A program made the position numbers and the translations under genes. Shown piece by piece: positions 26,391 to 34,509 of a stretch of 64,000 bases of DNA. Source of the stretch: an uncultured Alphaproteobacteria bacterium. Lineage in GTDB: Bacteria > Pseudomonadota > Alphaproteobacteria > RF32 > CAG-239. The DNA lies in NCBI GenBank assembly GCA_934271465.1, contig CAKQRQ010000009.1, positions 1 to 64,000 on the forward strand. Direction: 5' to 3'. Under the pieces are notes generated by a model. That model was not told where the DNA came from, searched no databases, and saw nothing but the letters and a program-made list of their open reading frames with translations. Numbering within the stretch: the first letter of the stretch is position 1; the number at the start of each line of letters is the position of its first letter.

Positions 26391-27074
26391 TTATATCAGC
26401 ATGGCGGCGGCCGACAAAGCCGATTTCAAAAAATTATTTCCGGCGGCTGCCTGTGCGGCCGAATTAGCCTGACGATTGGCCTCTATTCTCCTGTCGGCGC
26501 CGCTTCGGATATTATATTTATCCATGGCCACATCATAGCCCGAATACGAATTTTGCAAGGCCGACAGAAGCTGATTGATAAACTGGCTCTGCGCGTTGTT
26601 TGAGAAATTTGCCGCCTTAATCTCGTCATTGAGCGAATTTGAAAAGGCGTTTTGTCCGGCTAAAACTGACTGATAGGCTGCTTGATTCAGCGCATTGTTC
26701 TGTGTGTTTTGCAAATCCGTCATTGCACGCTGATAAGCCTCTGTTCCGACTCCGAGCCCCTTGTTGGCCAAAGAGGCCTCCAAATCCGCCGTTTGATTTT
26801 TGAACTGCGGCGTCAAGGCTGCCACATAAGATTGATAGGCCGCATTTTCGGCTCGTTGGCGCGCGGCGTCGGAGCCGTCCGCCCCAAACCTATAAGCCCC
26901 CATATTGCCCAGCTGCGAGGACGCATCGGCCGCATAAGAAGTTAAATTATTTAAAGTGGTGTCATAATTTTGCGTATTGTAGCCGTTCAGATATTTCAAA
27001 ACATCGTTTTCGGAGCCAAACAACGATGTTGAAGCCCCGCCCGCACCCAAAATTTTTCCGATTGATTTACTCAT
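26391..27074 (-). CDS. Ala/Gln/Asn-rich phage virion protein
   Basis: 227 residues from an ATG at 27074 with AAAGGA upstream. The protein is rich in Ala, Gln, Asn and Ser with long helical stretches (FKNQTADLEASLANKGLGVG, TDLQNTQNNALNQAAYQSVL) and a hydrophobic C-terminus (NFLKSALSAAAMLI). In short-tailed phages, proteins of this composition after the tail-hub gene are often internal or ejection proteins. The role is inferred from position and composition. Confidence 0.6.
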   Translation of the reverse strand: MSKSIGKILGAGGASTSLFGSENDVLKYLNGYNTQNYDTTLNNLTSYAADASSQLGNMGAYRFGADGSDAARQRAENAAYQSYVAALTPQFKNQTADLEASLANKGLGVGTEAYQRAMTDLQNTQNNALNQAAYQSVLAGQNAFSNSLNDEIKAANFSNNAQSQFINQLLSALQNSYSGYDVAMDKYNIRSGADRRIEANRQANSAAQAAAGNNFLKSALSAAAMLI

Positions 27075-27516
27075 TTGTTTTTCCTTTCCATTTGTTTTCT
27101 GATTGAAGCATTCCATAAAAATAACAATCCGCGCCGTCATCCCGATAACCGCGGAGAAGTCCTTCCCGCACAAAGCCGAGCTTTTCGACCAGTTTGATAC
27201 AGGAGAAATTGTCCGTATTGACCAGCAGACTGATGCGTTTGACCTTAAGGACCTCAAACGCCAAAGCAAAAATCACTTTCAAAATCCGCCTGCTGCACCA
27301 GCGTTTATCCGTTGTGTAGATTGTCCACCAGACATCACGCCCGAGGCGGATATTGTGGTAAATCAGCCCGCCGATTAACCGACCGTCAAGTTCAAACCCT
27401 AGGGTTAAAAAATCGTCTTCCCAATTTTTGGAAAACCCCAAACCGACACTGACCCAATCGGCAATGTGTCCTGTTGTATCGGGCACGATTTTACAAAACA
27501 CCGGCTGCTGTTTCAT
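27067..27516 (-). CDS. GNAT N-acetyltransferase in the phage late operon
   Basis: 149 residues from an ATG at 27516. GNAT features: a beta-strand core (LIGGLIYHNI, VWWTIYTT), then VKRISLLVNTDNFSCIKLVE with the GFVREGLLRGYRDD ending typical of RimJ/RimL-like enzymes. The acetyl-CoA loop is less canonical. It overlaps the upstream 27491 gene by 26 bases and the downstream gene by 8, so it is truly part of the virion operon. The substrate is unknown; host or virion protein modification is possible. Confidence 0.75.
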   Translation of the reverse strand: MKQQPVFCKIVPDTTGHIADWVSVGLGFSKNWEDDFLTLGFELDGRLIGGLIYHNIRLGRDVWWTIYTTDKRWCSRRILKVIFALAFEVLKVKRISLLVNTDNFSCIKLVEKLGFVREGLLRGYRDDGADCYFYGMLQSENKWKGKTNE

Positions 27517-29044
27517 AACGCACCCCCGTATCATACCAGTCTATCATATTGCCACGCGTTTTGGTTTTGAACACCACAGAGGCTTTAAATCCCGTGGCGG
27601 AATTGGCTATCCATTGCGACCGTATCACGCCCCGCAATGTCTGCCATTTTGTTCCGACAGGATTTGCCAAAGACGACCACGGCGCTTCGTTCCACCGCGT
27701 GAGACCTGTCGAACCCAAATTTTCGGCATAGGCCAAGCGGCGTTCTTCAAAATCCATGTCCGTATAAATGACCAACGCATATTTTGTCGCCGATTTGGTG
27801 CGTGGATTAAGAAGCTGAATTTTTTTGAGGTTGTCTGTCCCCAGATTGCAAAAAGCCTGTCTGACTTCGCCCGCAATCGGCGTGCCGTTGTCCGAGCAAC
27901 CGTCATCAAACAGACAAACCCCGTAATCCGCTCCGAAATACAACCGCCCTTCAAACAATTCCCAGCAATAGGATTTAATCCCCGTAAACCGACACCATGC
28001 TCCCGTGTTGAGCGTGATGACATGCTGCTCAAACAGGCGTGAAACCGGCACATTGAACAAACAAAAACCGCCTTTGGGATACATTACGCTTTGCCAGCCG
28101 TCTTTGTTTTTGCCCGAGGCTGCGCGCTCCAACACCAGCCCGTTGATTTTGTCCGAAAAAGACACCGCCGACGTTCCTGCTTGTGCTAAGGGCAAGACCT
28201 TTGACAAAGGTAGATAGCCTTCTTCGGTAATCACGACAATATCGCCTTGATAAGGCATGGTGCATTGCGCACCAATCGGACGGGCAATTTTGAAGCTTCC
28301 CTTGAGCGACCACTCATCGGCCGAATTGGGGTTGATTCCGGCATAAACTAAAACCTCGCCTTCGGTTGTGATGAAGACCGTCAAGTCATCTATTCCCGTT
28401 CCGCCGTCAACCGTCCAGCAGCAGACCGCCGCCAGACTGCCGCCAAATCGCGCAGTCTGACTCAAGTCAAAGGCTTTGAGCGTGCCGGAGATATTTCCGG
28501 CTGAGGCCGCATACCAGACTTTGAGCGTTTCTTTTTCGACAAACCACAAAAATTGTTTGGACACACCGCCCGAGATCATTTTGGCCGCTGTCAAGCCTTC
28601 GCCCTCAAAGCCCCAGTCTTCAAGAACGTCTTCGCCGTTGTCGTTGACATAAAACACTTTTGGCGTATCAACTCCGTTCATCAAAAACAGCCTGTCTTTG
28701 TAGCGCACTGTCTGACAACGGTTTTTCTGAAACGACGCTCCGGACAAGACCCTGACATTCTTTTTGGAAGTCAGGTTATAGGCCTTTCCGCCGGAAATGC
28801 CTATCAGACGTTCGCTTCCGGCTTTTTTGTATGCAGCCAGAGTCATTACCGGAGCTGTCAATTTGGCGTGCATGGTATAGCCTTTGCGCAGAGATACTTT
28901 TGTTTCGCGCGGAATATAGTTGTCCATCACAATGGCGTCCGTCCGCGCCATCACATCCAGACTGTCGCGCACATTAAGGCCGCCCGTCGGCGCCGGCAAG
29001 CTGTAGTTGATAGATTTTGATGTTCTAATAACCGGCATGGACAT
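27491..29044 (-). CDS. Phage tail-hub/stabilisation protein, beta-propeller-like
   Basis: 517 residues, beta-rich throughout with repeating 'aromatic-x-hydrophobic' strands (GKAYNLTS, RLFLMNG, LWFVEKETLKVWYA, GEVLVYAG, GRLYFGADYG). N-terminal PAPTGGLNVRDSL and MDNYIPRETKVSLRKGY are typical of podovirus tail proteins of the P22 gp10 / packaged-DNA-stabilisation type. It follows the head-tail adaptor gene with a 20-base overlap. It is assigned to the short tail; no tube or tape-measure gene exists here. Confidence 0.7.
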   Translation of the reverse strand: MSMPVIRTSKSINYSLPAPTGGLNVRDSLDVMARTDAIVMDNYIPRETKVSLRKGYTMHAKLTAPVMTLAAYKKAGSERLIGISGGKAYNLTSKKNVRVLSGASFQKNRCQTVRYKDRLFLMNGVDTPKVFYVNDNGEDVLEDWGFEGEGLTAAKMISGGVSKQFLWFVEKETLKVWYAASAGNISGTLKAFDLSQTARFGGSLAAVCCWTVDGGTGIDDLTVFITTEGEVLVYAGINPNSADEWSLKGSFKIARPIGAQCTMPYQGDIVVITEEGYLPLSKVLPLAQAGTSAVSFSDKINGLVLERAASGKNKDGWQSVMYPKGGFCLFNVPVSRLFEQHVITLNTGAWCRFTGIKSYCWELFEGRLYFGADYGVCLFDDGCSDNGTPIAGEVRQAFCNLGTDNLKKIQLLNPRTKSATKYALVIYTDMDFEERRLAYAENLGSTGLTRWNEAPWSSLANPVGTKWQTLRGVIRSQWIANSATGFKASVVFKTKTRGNMIDWYDTGVRYETAAGVL

Positions 29045-29732
29045 TGATGGTTACTCCTTCTGGCAATACCCCCTCTCCGCCGCCCAAGCAGATATCCTTG
29101 ACGGCTAGAGATGAGGCAAATTTCTTTTTGATTTCGCGCTCGTATTCGGCATATTCTTCCGCATAATCCATACCGTTGCGCTTGAGCCACCGCCATAAAA
29201 TGCCCAATTTGACAAGATAATCATCAAAAACGGGAATGTCCGTGTTGGCCGTCAATTCACTTTTTTCGACATAGGACGATGCCTCAAAACAAATTGTGTT
29301 TGTTCGATACTGAAAGACAATTTTGAGACCGTCGGCCGGCGGCGTCAAAAACTTGAGCATACCGTTTTGAATCTTGAACCGAACTCCCTCGGAGGAGGTT
29401 TGAAGATATTTTTCCTTCATCCAGTCTTCGGGCGTGACGGCGCCGATAACTTTTTCCTTTGAATCTTTGATATAAATCGTGTTGTTCAACAGCGTATAAA
29501 AATCGGGACACACATCTGCCAGCAGATAGTTTGAGCGTCCGCCCGACGTGCGCAAGACCCCCTCTTTGGTCAGCTCCTGCCAATCGCCATACCGCAGCAG
29601 ACTGTCTAATGCTGATTTGGCCACGCTCAAAAAAATGCTGTCGGACAAAGACGAGCGGTTAAACAAATCCTCCGGCCGCTTGGTCGCCGCCATATCGGCC
29701 ACCTCGCCGCATATTTCCAAAACAGATTTCAT
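29025..29732 (-). CDS. Head-tail adaptor / tail-tube-A-like protein
   Basis: 235 residues, mainly helical: SILFL-like helices at 30-60 (DSIFLSVAKSALDSLLRYGD), then an antiparallel beta section (FYTLLNNTIYIKDS, GMLKFLTPPADGLKIVFQYR) and a C-terminal helix (AEEYAEYEREIKKKFASS). This helix-beta-helix layout matches adaptor proteins that sit under the portal in short-tailed phages (P22 gp4 / T7 gp11 class). It overlaps both neighbours by 4 and 20 bases. Confidence 0.65.
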   Translation of the reverse strand: MKSVLEICGEVADMAATKRPEDLFNRSSLSDSIFLSVAKSALDSLLRYGDWQELTKEGVLRTSGGRSNYLLADVCPDFYTLLNNTIYIKDSKEKVIGAVTPEDWMKEKYLQTSSEGVRFKIQNGMLKFLTPPADGLKIVFQYRTNTICFEASSYVEKSELTANTDIPVFDDYLVKLGILWRWLKRNGMDYAEEYAEYEREIKKKFASSLAVKDICLGGGEGVLPEGVTINVHAGY

Positions 29733-30280
29733 CTGTGCTTCTCCTTTACTCTTTTGAGATTTGTGATTTCGGCTTCAAGAGCTCTGATGCGCGCCTGATA
29801 TTTTTGTTCAAGCTGCGCTCTGTTCTCTGTTTGCTTCAATTCGCGGTTGACCGACCGAAAACGCTTGGCCATTGCACATTCTGTTTCAAGCCCCAGCTCT
29901 GCTGCGTGCACATCGCTCAAATCGGCCAAAGCTTCCAACGTAAACACACCGCGGTATTTGCAGGCTTCTATTTCCGCCGGAGTTAAAAAAGCTATCTGCT
30001 CTAACGGGAGCCCTTGTTCGGCTTGTTTTTTGGACAGCTGATAGCGCGCGTATTCTACCGGAAAACGAGCTATTTTATCGGGCGAGGCCGGTTGATCAAA
30101 AACCTCTGTCGTATTATCTTTTATTCTGATTTCGCAGTAACAGACCGTTTTGAACACAGGCAGTCCGTTAGCGTCTGTTTTGCCTGTTTTGACGGCCTTG
30201 TCATAAAATCGGGCAAACAGGCTGTCTTCCTGATGATTTTTGTATTGTTCAATTAATTTTTGGTAGGTGCTGAAATCCAT
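29729..30280 (-). CDS. Phage neck or head protein with C-terminal coiled coil
   Basis: 183 residues from an ATG at 30280 (AGGAG upstream). The N-terminal part is mixed; EIRIKDNTTEVFDQPASPDK resembles nothing certain. LTPAEIEACKYRGVFTLEAL looks like a helix-hairpin DNA-binding-like element, and the end is a charged coiled coil (ENRAQLEQKYQARIRALEAE). It lies between capsid and adaptor genes, a position used for head-completion proteins. Function unknown. Confidence 0.5.
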   Translation of the reverse strand: MDFSTYQKLIEQYKNHQEDSLFARFYDKAVKTGKTDANGLPVFKTVCYCEIRIKDNTTEVFDQPASPDKIARFPVEYARYQLSKKQAEQGLPLEQIAFLTPAEIEACKYRGVFTLEALADLSDVHAAELGLETECAMAKRFRSVNRELKQTENRAQLEQKYQARIRALEAEITNLKRVKEKHR

Positions 30281-30310
30281 TTTGCAAAACTCCTGTAAAT
30301 GGTTTTGGGA

Positions 30311-30340
30311 AGCCGACAAGGTTTTGATGCCTTGCCGGCT
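30311..30340 (-). terminator. Hairpin after the capsid gene
   Basis: An 11-bp stem (AGCCGACAAGG / CCTTGCCGGCT, one G-U) with an eight-base loop follows the capsid stop. There is no proper U run, so it may protect the capsid mRNA 3' end or reduce read-through rather than end transcription. Confidence 0.55.
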
Positions 30341-30359
30341 CCTTAAAGTTTTATGTTAA

Positions 30360-31379
30360 TTAATTTCCGCCTTCGGCGTTGGTGTCATTTCCTCCGGAAG
30401 CCGATGTTTCGGTCTTGGGCGTGTTAATCAAAACCCCTTGCAATGCGGCATTGGACATGGTCATATTGCCTGCCCAGCCGATAATGCGGTAAAAGGCATC
30501 TTGATTGACGGCCAAACGATCCCCGCCGATCACACGCATATTGCGGTCTTTATGCGGACGCAGATACAGGTAATCGGTATTCAGAAAATACATGTGATTT
30601 TCGGGACAATAACCGCTTTGTCCACCGTCATAAATCACATCGGCGCCTTTGAACTTGAGGCTTGAAAATCCGGCTTCGGCCAACTTGGGATCCGTGTAGC
30701 GCTGCGCCGGCTGCATGGCCGCCTCGAGTATGGCATAAAGTTTATCATCAGTCACAATCAAATCCGGCTTGTCCACGCCGCGCGTGCATTTGAGATACAG
30801 CTCGTTCATCGCGGCAAGGATTGTTGAAGAATCAAGCGCGGTTTTGCTTAAAGACTGATTGCGCCAAAACTCGTTGCCGGTTGTGGCGCGGTTGATATTT
30901 CCGACAGTGCCCGAGGTCGGATCATCGGCAACCAGCAACTTGAGCCCGCCGATGGCCTTGCCGTTGGAACCGGTGCCGTCGCCGTAAATGGCTGAAGCCA
31001 ACTGGTTGGTCATAGTCTTTTCGGCATTTTGGATACGTTTCTCAAACAACTCCATCACCTGCTCTTTGCCGGAATTTTTGAGCAAATCTTCACCCGAAAC
31101 CGCCACCGGAACAGCCGCCAGTTTCATGGCATATTCGGCTGCCGTAAAGAGCTGTTTGGGCGTGTAGTCGATTGTGTCGTATCCGGAATACCAGACCATA
31201 TCGCCTTCGCCGTATTCTAATTCTTCCAAAATTTTGGAGCCGCCGCTGACGGTTCTGATTTTATTTTTGTCTTTTAATCTTGAAATCAACGCATTTTTCT
31301 TGGAAATATTGTCTGCCAATTTTCCTGTGCGTGATTCAAGCGTGATACTGAAAATATCGTTATAATTTTGATTAGCCAT
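30360..31379 (-). CDS. Phage major capsid protein
   Basis: 339 residues. The N-terminus (MANQNYNDIFSITLESRTGK, then NALISRLKDKNKIRTVSGG) and core (GKEQVMELFEKRIQNAEKTM, then NQLASAIYGDGTGSNGKAIG, LKLLVADDPTSG) fit a family of HK97-fold capsids common in gut podoviruses and prophages. DLIVTDDKLYAILEAAMQ and the C-terminal NTDYLYLRPHKDR, GWAGNMTMSNAALQGVL complete it. There is no fused protease; a separate scaffold gene lies upstream. Confidence 0.85.
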   Translation of the reverse strand: MANQNYNDIFSITLESRTGKLADNISKKNALISRLKDKNKIRTVSGGSKILEELEYGEGDMVWYSGYDTIDYTPKQLFTAAEYAMKLAAVPVAVSGEDLLKNSGKEQVMELFEKRIQNAEKTMTNQLASAIYGDGTGSNGKAIGGLKLLVADDPTSGTVGNINRATTGNEFWRNQSLSKTALDSSTILAAMNELYLKCTRGVDKPDLIVTDDKLYAILEAAMQPAQRYTDPKLAEAGFSSLKFKGADVIYDGGQSGYCPENHMYFLNTDYLYLRPHKDRNMRVIGGDRLAVNQDAFYRIIGWAGNMTMSNAALQGVLINTPKTETSASGGNDTNAEGGN

Positions 31380-31410
31380 TTTTTGTTCCTTTATTTTTTA
31401 AGGGTTAAGA

Positions 31411-32202
31411 TTAATTATCATCGCCAAGCGCAGCAAAACGCATCTCAAGTTCTTCGCGGAGACTCATATTTGAGGTATCGGGAACGGCCTTACCTTTTGG
31501 AGAAAATGAAGCCTCCCGTGCTTTTTTGGCGTCTTTGCCTTTGAGTTCCAGCGCGTCTTGAGATTGTCCGGCAATCAGTTTGTCTCTGGTTTTGGCGTTA
31601 AACCACAGAGCCGTTTCGTAAGCTTCATCCAGACTTTTGACGACGCCTCCGGCCAATAGCCGATGCATGTCTTCGGCAACTTCCTTAAAATAGGGGTGCT
31701 TTAAGCTGCCGGTATCATCGCGGCCAAAGACAAAGTCATCAACCAAAGTCTGAGTCAGATGTTCGTTTAACGCATTAATCAGCGAGTGTTTTGCCCCTTC
31801 TCCCGCTGCCGGAGAAGAAAACGCTTTCGGAGGGGCGACCCGATAAACTTCCGAAAGCATTTTTATGGCGCCCTGCGCATCTTTGGATAGATATTCATCC
31901 ACATCGAGCAATGTTTTGAGCCACTGCTCTTCAGAGGTCACGCCATAACTTTTGAGGCTCTCTTTGCGGGCGGCAAATTTTTCACTTAAGGTTTTGCCGA
32001 CCTCGCCGGAGAGCGTTCGTAATTTTTGAAACCCTTTATCTACTTCATCTTCTCTGGCGCATAAATATTTTTGCCATTTTTCAGGCAATTCGCCAAAAGA
32101 TTGCGCAAATTCGGGGGCATAGCCCGCAGGGGCTTGAAGCGCCGTTTCCGGTTCCTGCGGTTGAATTTCCTCAATATTTTGAGTTTCGTTTGTTTCAGTC
32201 AT
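31411..32202 (-). CDS. Phage scaffolding protein
   Basis: 263 residues, acidic at the start and mostly helical, with AREDEVDKGFQKLRTLSGEV and a basic C-terminal region (KGKDAKKAREASFSPKGKAV) like the capsid-binding tail of scaffolds. Its place directly before the capsid gene is standard. The function is inferred from composition and position. Confidence 0.68.
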   Translation of the reverse strand: MTETNETQNIEEIQPQEPETALQAPAGYAPEFAQSFGELPEKWQKYLCAREDEVDKGFQKLRTLSGEVGKTLSEKFAARKESLKSYGVTSEEQWLKTLLDVDEYLSKDAQGAIKMLSEVYRVAPPKAFSSPAAGEGAKHSLINALNEHLTQTLVDDFVFGRDDTGSLKHPYFKEVAEDMHRLLAGGVVKSLDEAYETALWFNAKTRDKLIAGQSQDALELKGKDAKKAREASFSPKGKAVPDTSNMSLREELEMRFAALGDDN

Positions 32203-32425
32203 TCCATATTCCTTTCTTGTAGGTGGTCAAAAGCTCGGCAAAAATTTCTTTTTGCTGAGCGGTTTCGTTTCGGCGGCGGATATTTTGGAGATACTCTTTG
32301 GAATAATCCGACGCCGCGGCCAAAGACGAGGCCTTTAAGTAACGGTCGATGTCGCTTGAAGAAGACGCAACCGACCCATCCGGCAAAATCACTTCTGCCG
32401 AAAAATTTTTGCTGAAATATGTCAT
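32195..32425 (-). CDS. Small phage protein between portal and scaffold
   Basis: 76 residues, with a Ser-rich middle and a helical C-terminus (NIRRRNETAQQKEIFAEL). It overlaps the scaffold gene by 8 bases and follows the portal by five. No family recognised; tight packing supports it being real. Confidence 0.6.
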   Translation of the reverse strand: MTYFSKNFSAEVILPDGSVASSSSDIDRYLKASSLAAASDYSKEYLQNIRRRNETAQQKEIFAELLTTYKKGIWND

Positions 32426-32430
32426 TTATT

Positions 32431-34221
32431 TTAGCCTTGAGAGCGCATAAGCTCGGCCGCCGTTTTGGCGCGCTCGCATTCTTCTTTGAGGAGAAGCTCA
32501 GCTTTCTTGATGTTGTTTTGCTCTTTTTTTATCTCGTAATCCTGCTGATTTTTGGCGTGCGTTTCGGCCAGCAGACGCGTTTGGATATCCGGCTGAGCCA
32601 CTGGCGCGTCCGGCGTGTCAAATTCCGCAGCAATTTTTGAGAAGCAACTTTCCAATACGCTTTCATACGGACGGGCATTGGACAAAGACGCCGCCATACC
32701 GCCTATCATCTGTCGATACAACTCTAAAAGCGCCGGCTGCTTGCTCACAATATCGAAGGCTTCGCTTATCATCTTATGAATGGCGGTCACGGTCTCGATA
32801 TTTTTTTGCGCCTTATCGCTTTCGGCATAGGTCACATCGCTTTCTATTCCTAAAACCATTCCGCGCAATTTTGATGTTTTGAGCAATTTAACTGCCGCAA
32901 ACGCCTCGGGCTGCATTTGCTCGTTTTCGGGCAAAAAGGACAGCAAAGTTTCTGCATCAAACTGTCCGCAAATCATTTCAGCCTTAATCCGAAACAGCTC
33001 TGAAATAAATTTTTGCATGTCATTTTGACGATCCTGATTACGCAATGTGCCGAAATTTGTCTTTTTAACAACGGCAGTCGCTGTTTCTCCGGCGGCGGAC
33101 GAGCCCCGCATAATATCGCTGACGCCTGTCAATTCATAGAGCGCGGATACAATGTCCTGTCTGCGGACGGCCAAAGTCTGAAGCGCCGTGACATATTGCT
33201 CCACAGGCATAAAGTCGACAATATTTTTGATGCCGCCGGCCGCTTTAAGCCGGTCAAAATCGGACAAAGCCACCAAAGTAACTTCTTTGTTCAAAATTGA
33301 GGCCAATTCCGGAAAGGCATTGTCATAACAGCCGGACACTTTGAGGGCTTTCATGGTCTTTTCCATGCGCGCGGTCACGCCGTCAAGCTCATCTAACAGG
33401 CCTTTTATCTCGACATAATCCGGCACTGGAATCAGCGTGTCGTTTGTGGTGGCGGACAACAATGGTTTCGGCATCGGGAAAAAGCCCGTTACATTCCACA
33501 TATCGCCAATCATTTTCAGAAAACGCGACGGGCATGATTTGCTCAGATACAGCACTCGGCCGCTTTCTTTATCCCAAATCTCGTAAACCTCAAGCGTTTT
33601 CTCCTTATCCGACAACTCCGCCGTCAAACTTTCGCCGATGTCTTCGCCGAACTCGCGCAATACCTGCCCGACAGACATATATTGCCTGATGGCAAACCAG
33701 TTACATTCTTCCCAGATGCCGACTTTTTCGGAATCGGCAATAAAATCCGCCGGATTGACATATTCCGTTACGACTTTTTCTTTGGTTTTGATTTCCATCG
33801 GCGCTCCGTCTGCTCCGCTGATAACGCCGAATTCTGGGCGGTAACGTTCTATCAACATTCCACTGCCCGAGAGCAAAAAGTCATTGCGGGCGTATTTAAC
33901 CACGCTGTCAAAATCAAACTGCTCCATATCCCACAAAAGCGCTTTTTCGAGCATGCGGCAGGCCAAATTCTGCACCTTGTCAGATGTTTTTTCCTTGCGC
34001 TCGACATAGGGTTTGGGCTGTTTGAAATATAAAAAAGGCTTCAGCGTTTCGATTGATGACCAAAAGATATTTTGTTTATCTTTGTGCGTATCGTTGCGGT
34101 AATATTTGCGGATATCGCCGACCAGACGATGATAATCGGCATAAGCTCCTTCGGCGCGCGACACTTTTTTGAGCCAGCTTTCAACTTCGGCCGGCGTTCC
34201 GAACTCGTTTTCACTTCTCAT
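32431..34221 (-). CDS. Phage portal protein
   Basis: 596 residues from an ATG at 34221; the frame goes to 34293 but overlaps the GroES gene far more there. The ring-forming portal is the DNA entry port and terminase docking site. Seen: FWSSIETLKPFLYFKQPKPY, PADFIADSEKVGIWEECNWF (a strand-turn common in podovirus portals), DVTYAESD and a long C-terminal helical barrel-like region rich in Gln/Glu/Lys (QQDYEIKKEQNNIKKAELLL). The gene starts 11 bases inside the groES-like gene. Confidence 0.83.
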   Translation of the reverse strand: MRSENEFGTPAEVESWLKKVSRAEGAYADYHRLVGDIRKYYRNDTHKDKQNIFWSSIETLKPFLYFKQPKPYVERKEKTSDKVQNLACRMLEKALLWDMEQFDFDSVVKYARNDFLLSGSGMLIERYRPEFGVISGADGAPMEIKTKEKVVTEYVNPADFIADSEKVGIWEECNWFAIRQYMSVGQVLREFGEDIGESLTAELSDKEKTLEVYEIWDKESGRVLYLSKSCPSRFLKMIGDMWNVTGFFPMPKPLLSATTNDTLIPVPDYVEIKGLLDELDGVTARMEKTMKALKVSGCYDNAFPELASILNKEVTLVALSDFDRLKAAGGIKNIVDFMPVEQYVTALQTLAVRRQDIVSALYELTGVSDIMRGSSAAGETATAVVKKTNFGTLRNQDRQNDMQKFISELFRIKAEMICGQFDAETLLSFLPENEQMQPEAFAAVKLLKTSKLRGMVLGIESDVTYAESDKAQKNIETVTAIHKMISEAFDIVSKQPALLELYRQMIGGMAASLSNARPYESVLESCFSKIAAEFDTPDAPVAQPDIQTRLLAETHAKNQQDYEIKKEQNNIKKAELLLKEECERAKTAAELMRSQG

Positions 34222-34471
34222 TTTCGAACACTCCCAAAACAGAATTTTCCCGCACGACGACAACATCTTTGTCATAAGAAGGCAGCTCGTCAAAGATATG
34301 AAACAGCACTCTGTCGCCTTTTTTGACGGAAGAGACTTTTGATCCTACGCTTTCGACCACGCCTTCCGTGCGCGGTTTTGCGGCATCTTCGGGCAAAAGC
34401 ACGCCGCCTGATGTTTTGTCTTTGGCGGTATCAAGCCGGATAAAGACCCTGTCCGAGACAGCTTTTATCAT
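34211..34471 (-). CDS. Phage-encoded GroES-like co-chaperonin
   Basis: 86 residues from an ATG at 34471 (the frame goes on to 34516 but a GGAG-like site fits here). The GroES pattern is clear: IKAVSDRVFIRLDTAKDKTS, then the mobile loop ending GGVLLPEDA with the hydrophobic tripeptide that docks on GroEL, EGVVESVGSKVSSVKKGDRV, and a C-terminal VVVVRENSVLGVFE. No groEL gene is here, so it must use the host ring, as T4 Gp31 does. It is placed between terminase and portal, overlapping the portal gene by 11 bases. Confidence 0.88.
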   Translation of the reverse strand: MIKAVSDRVFIRLDTAKDKTSGGVLLPEDAAKPRTEGVVESVGSKVSSVKKGDRVLFHIFDELPSYDKDVVVVRENSVLGVFENEK

Positions 34472-34509
34472 TTTGTTTTCTCCTTTGTTGTTTGTGATTA
34501 AAAAAATTG

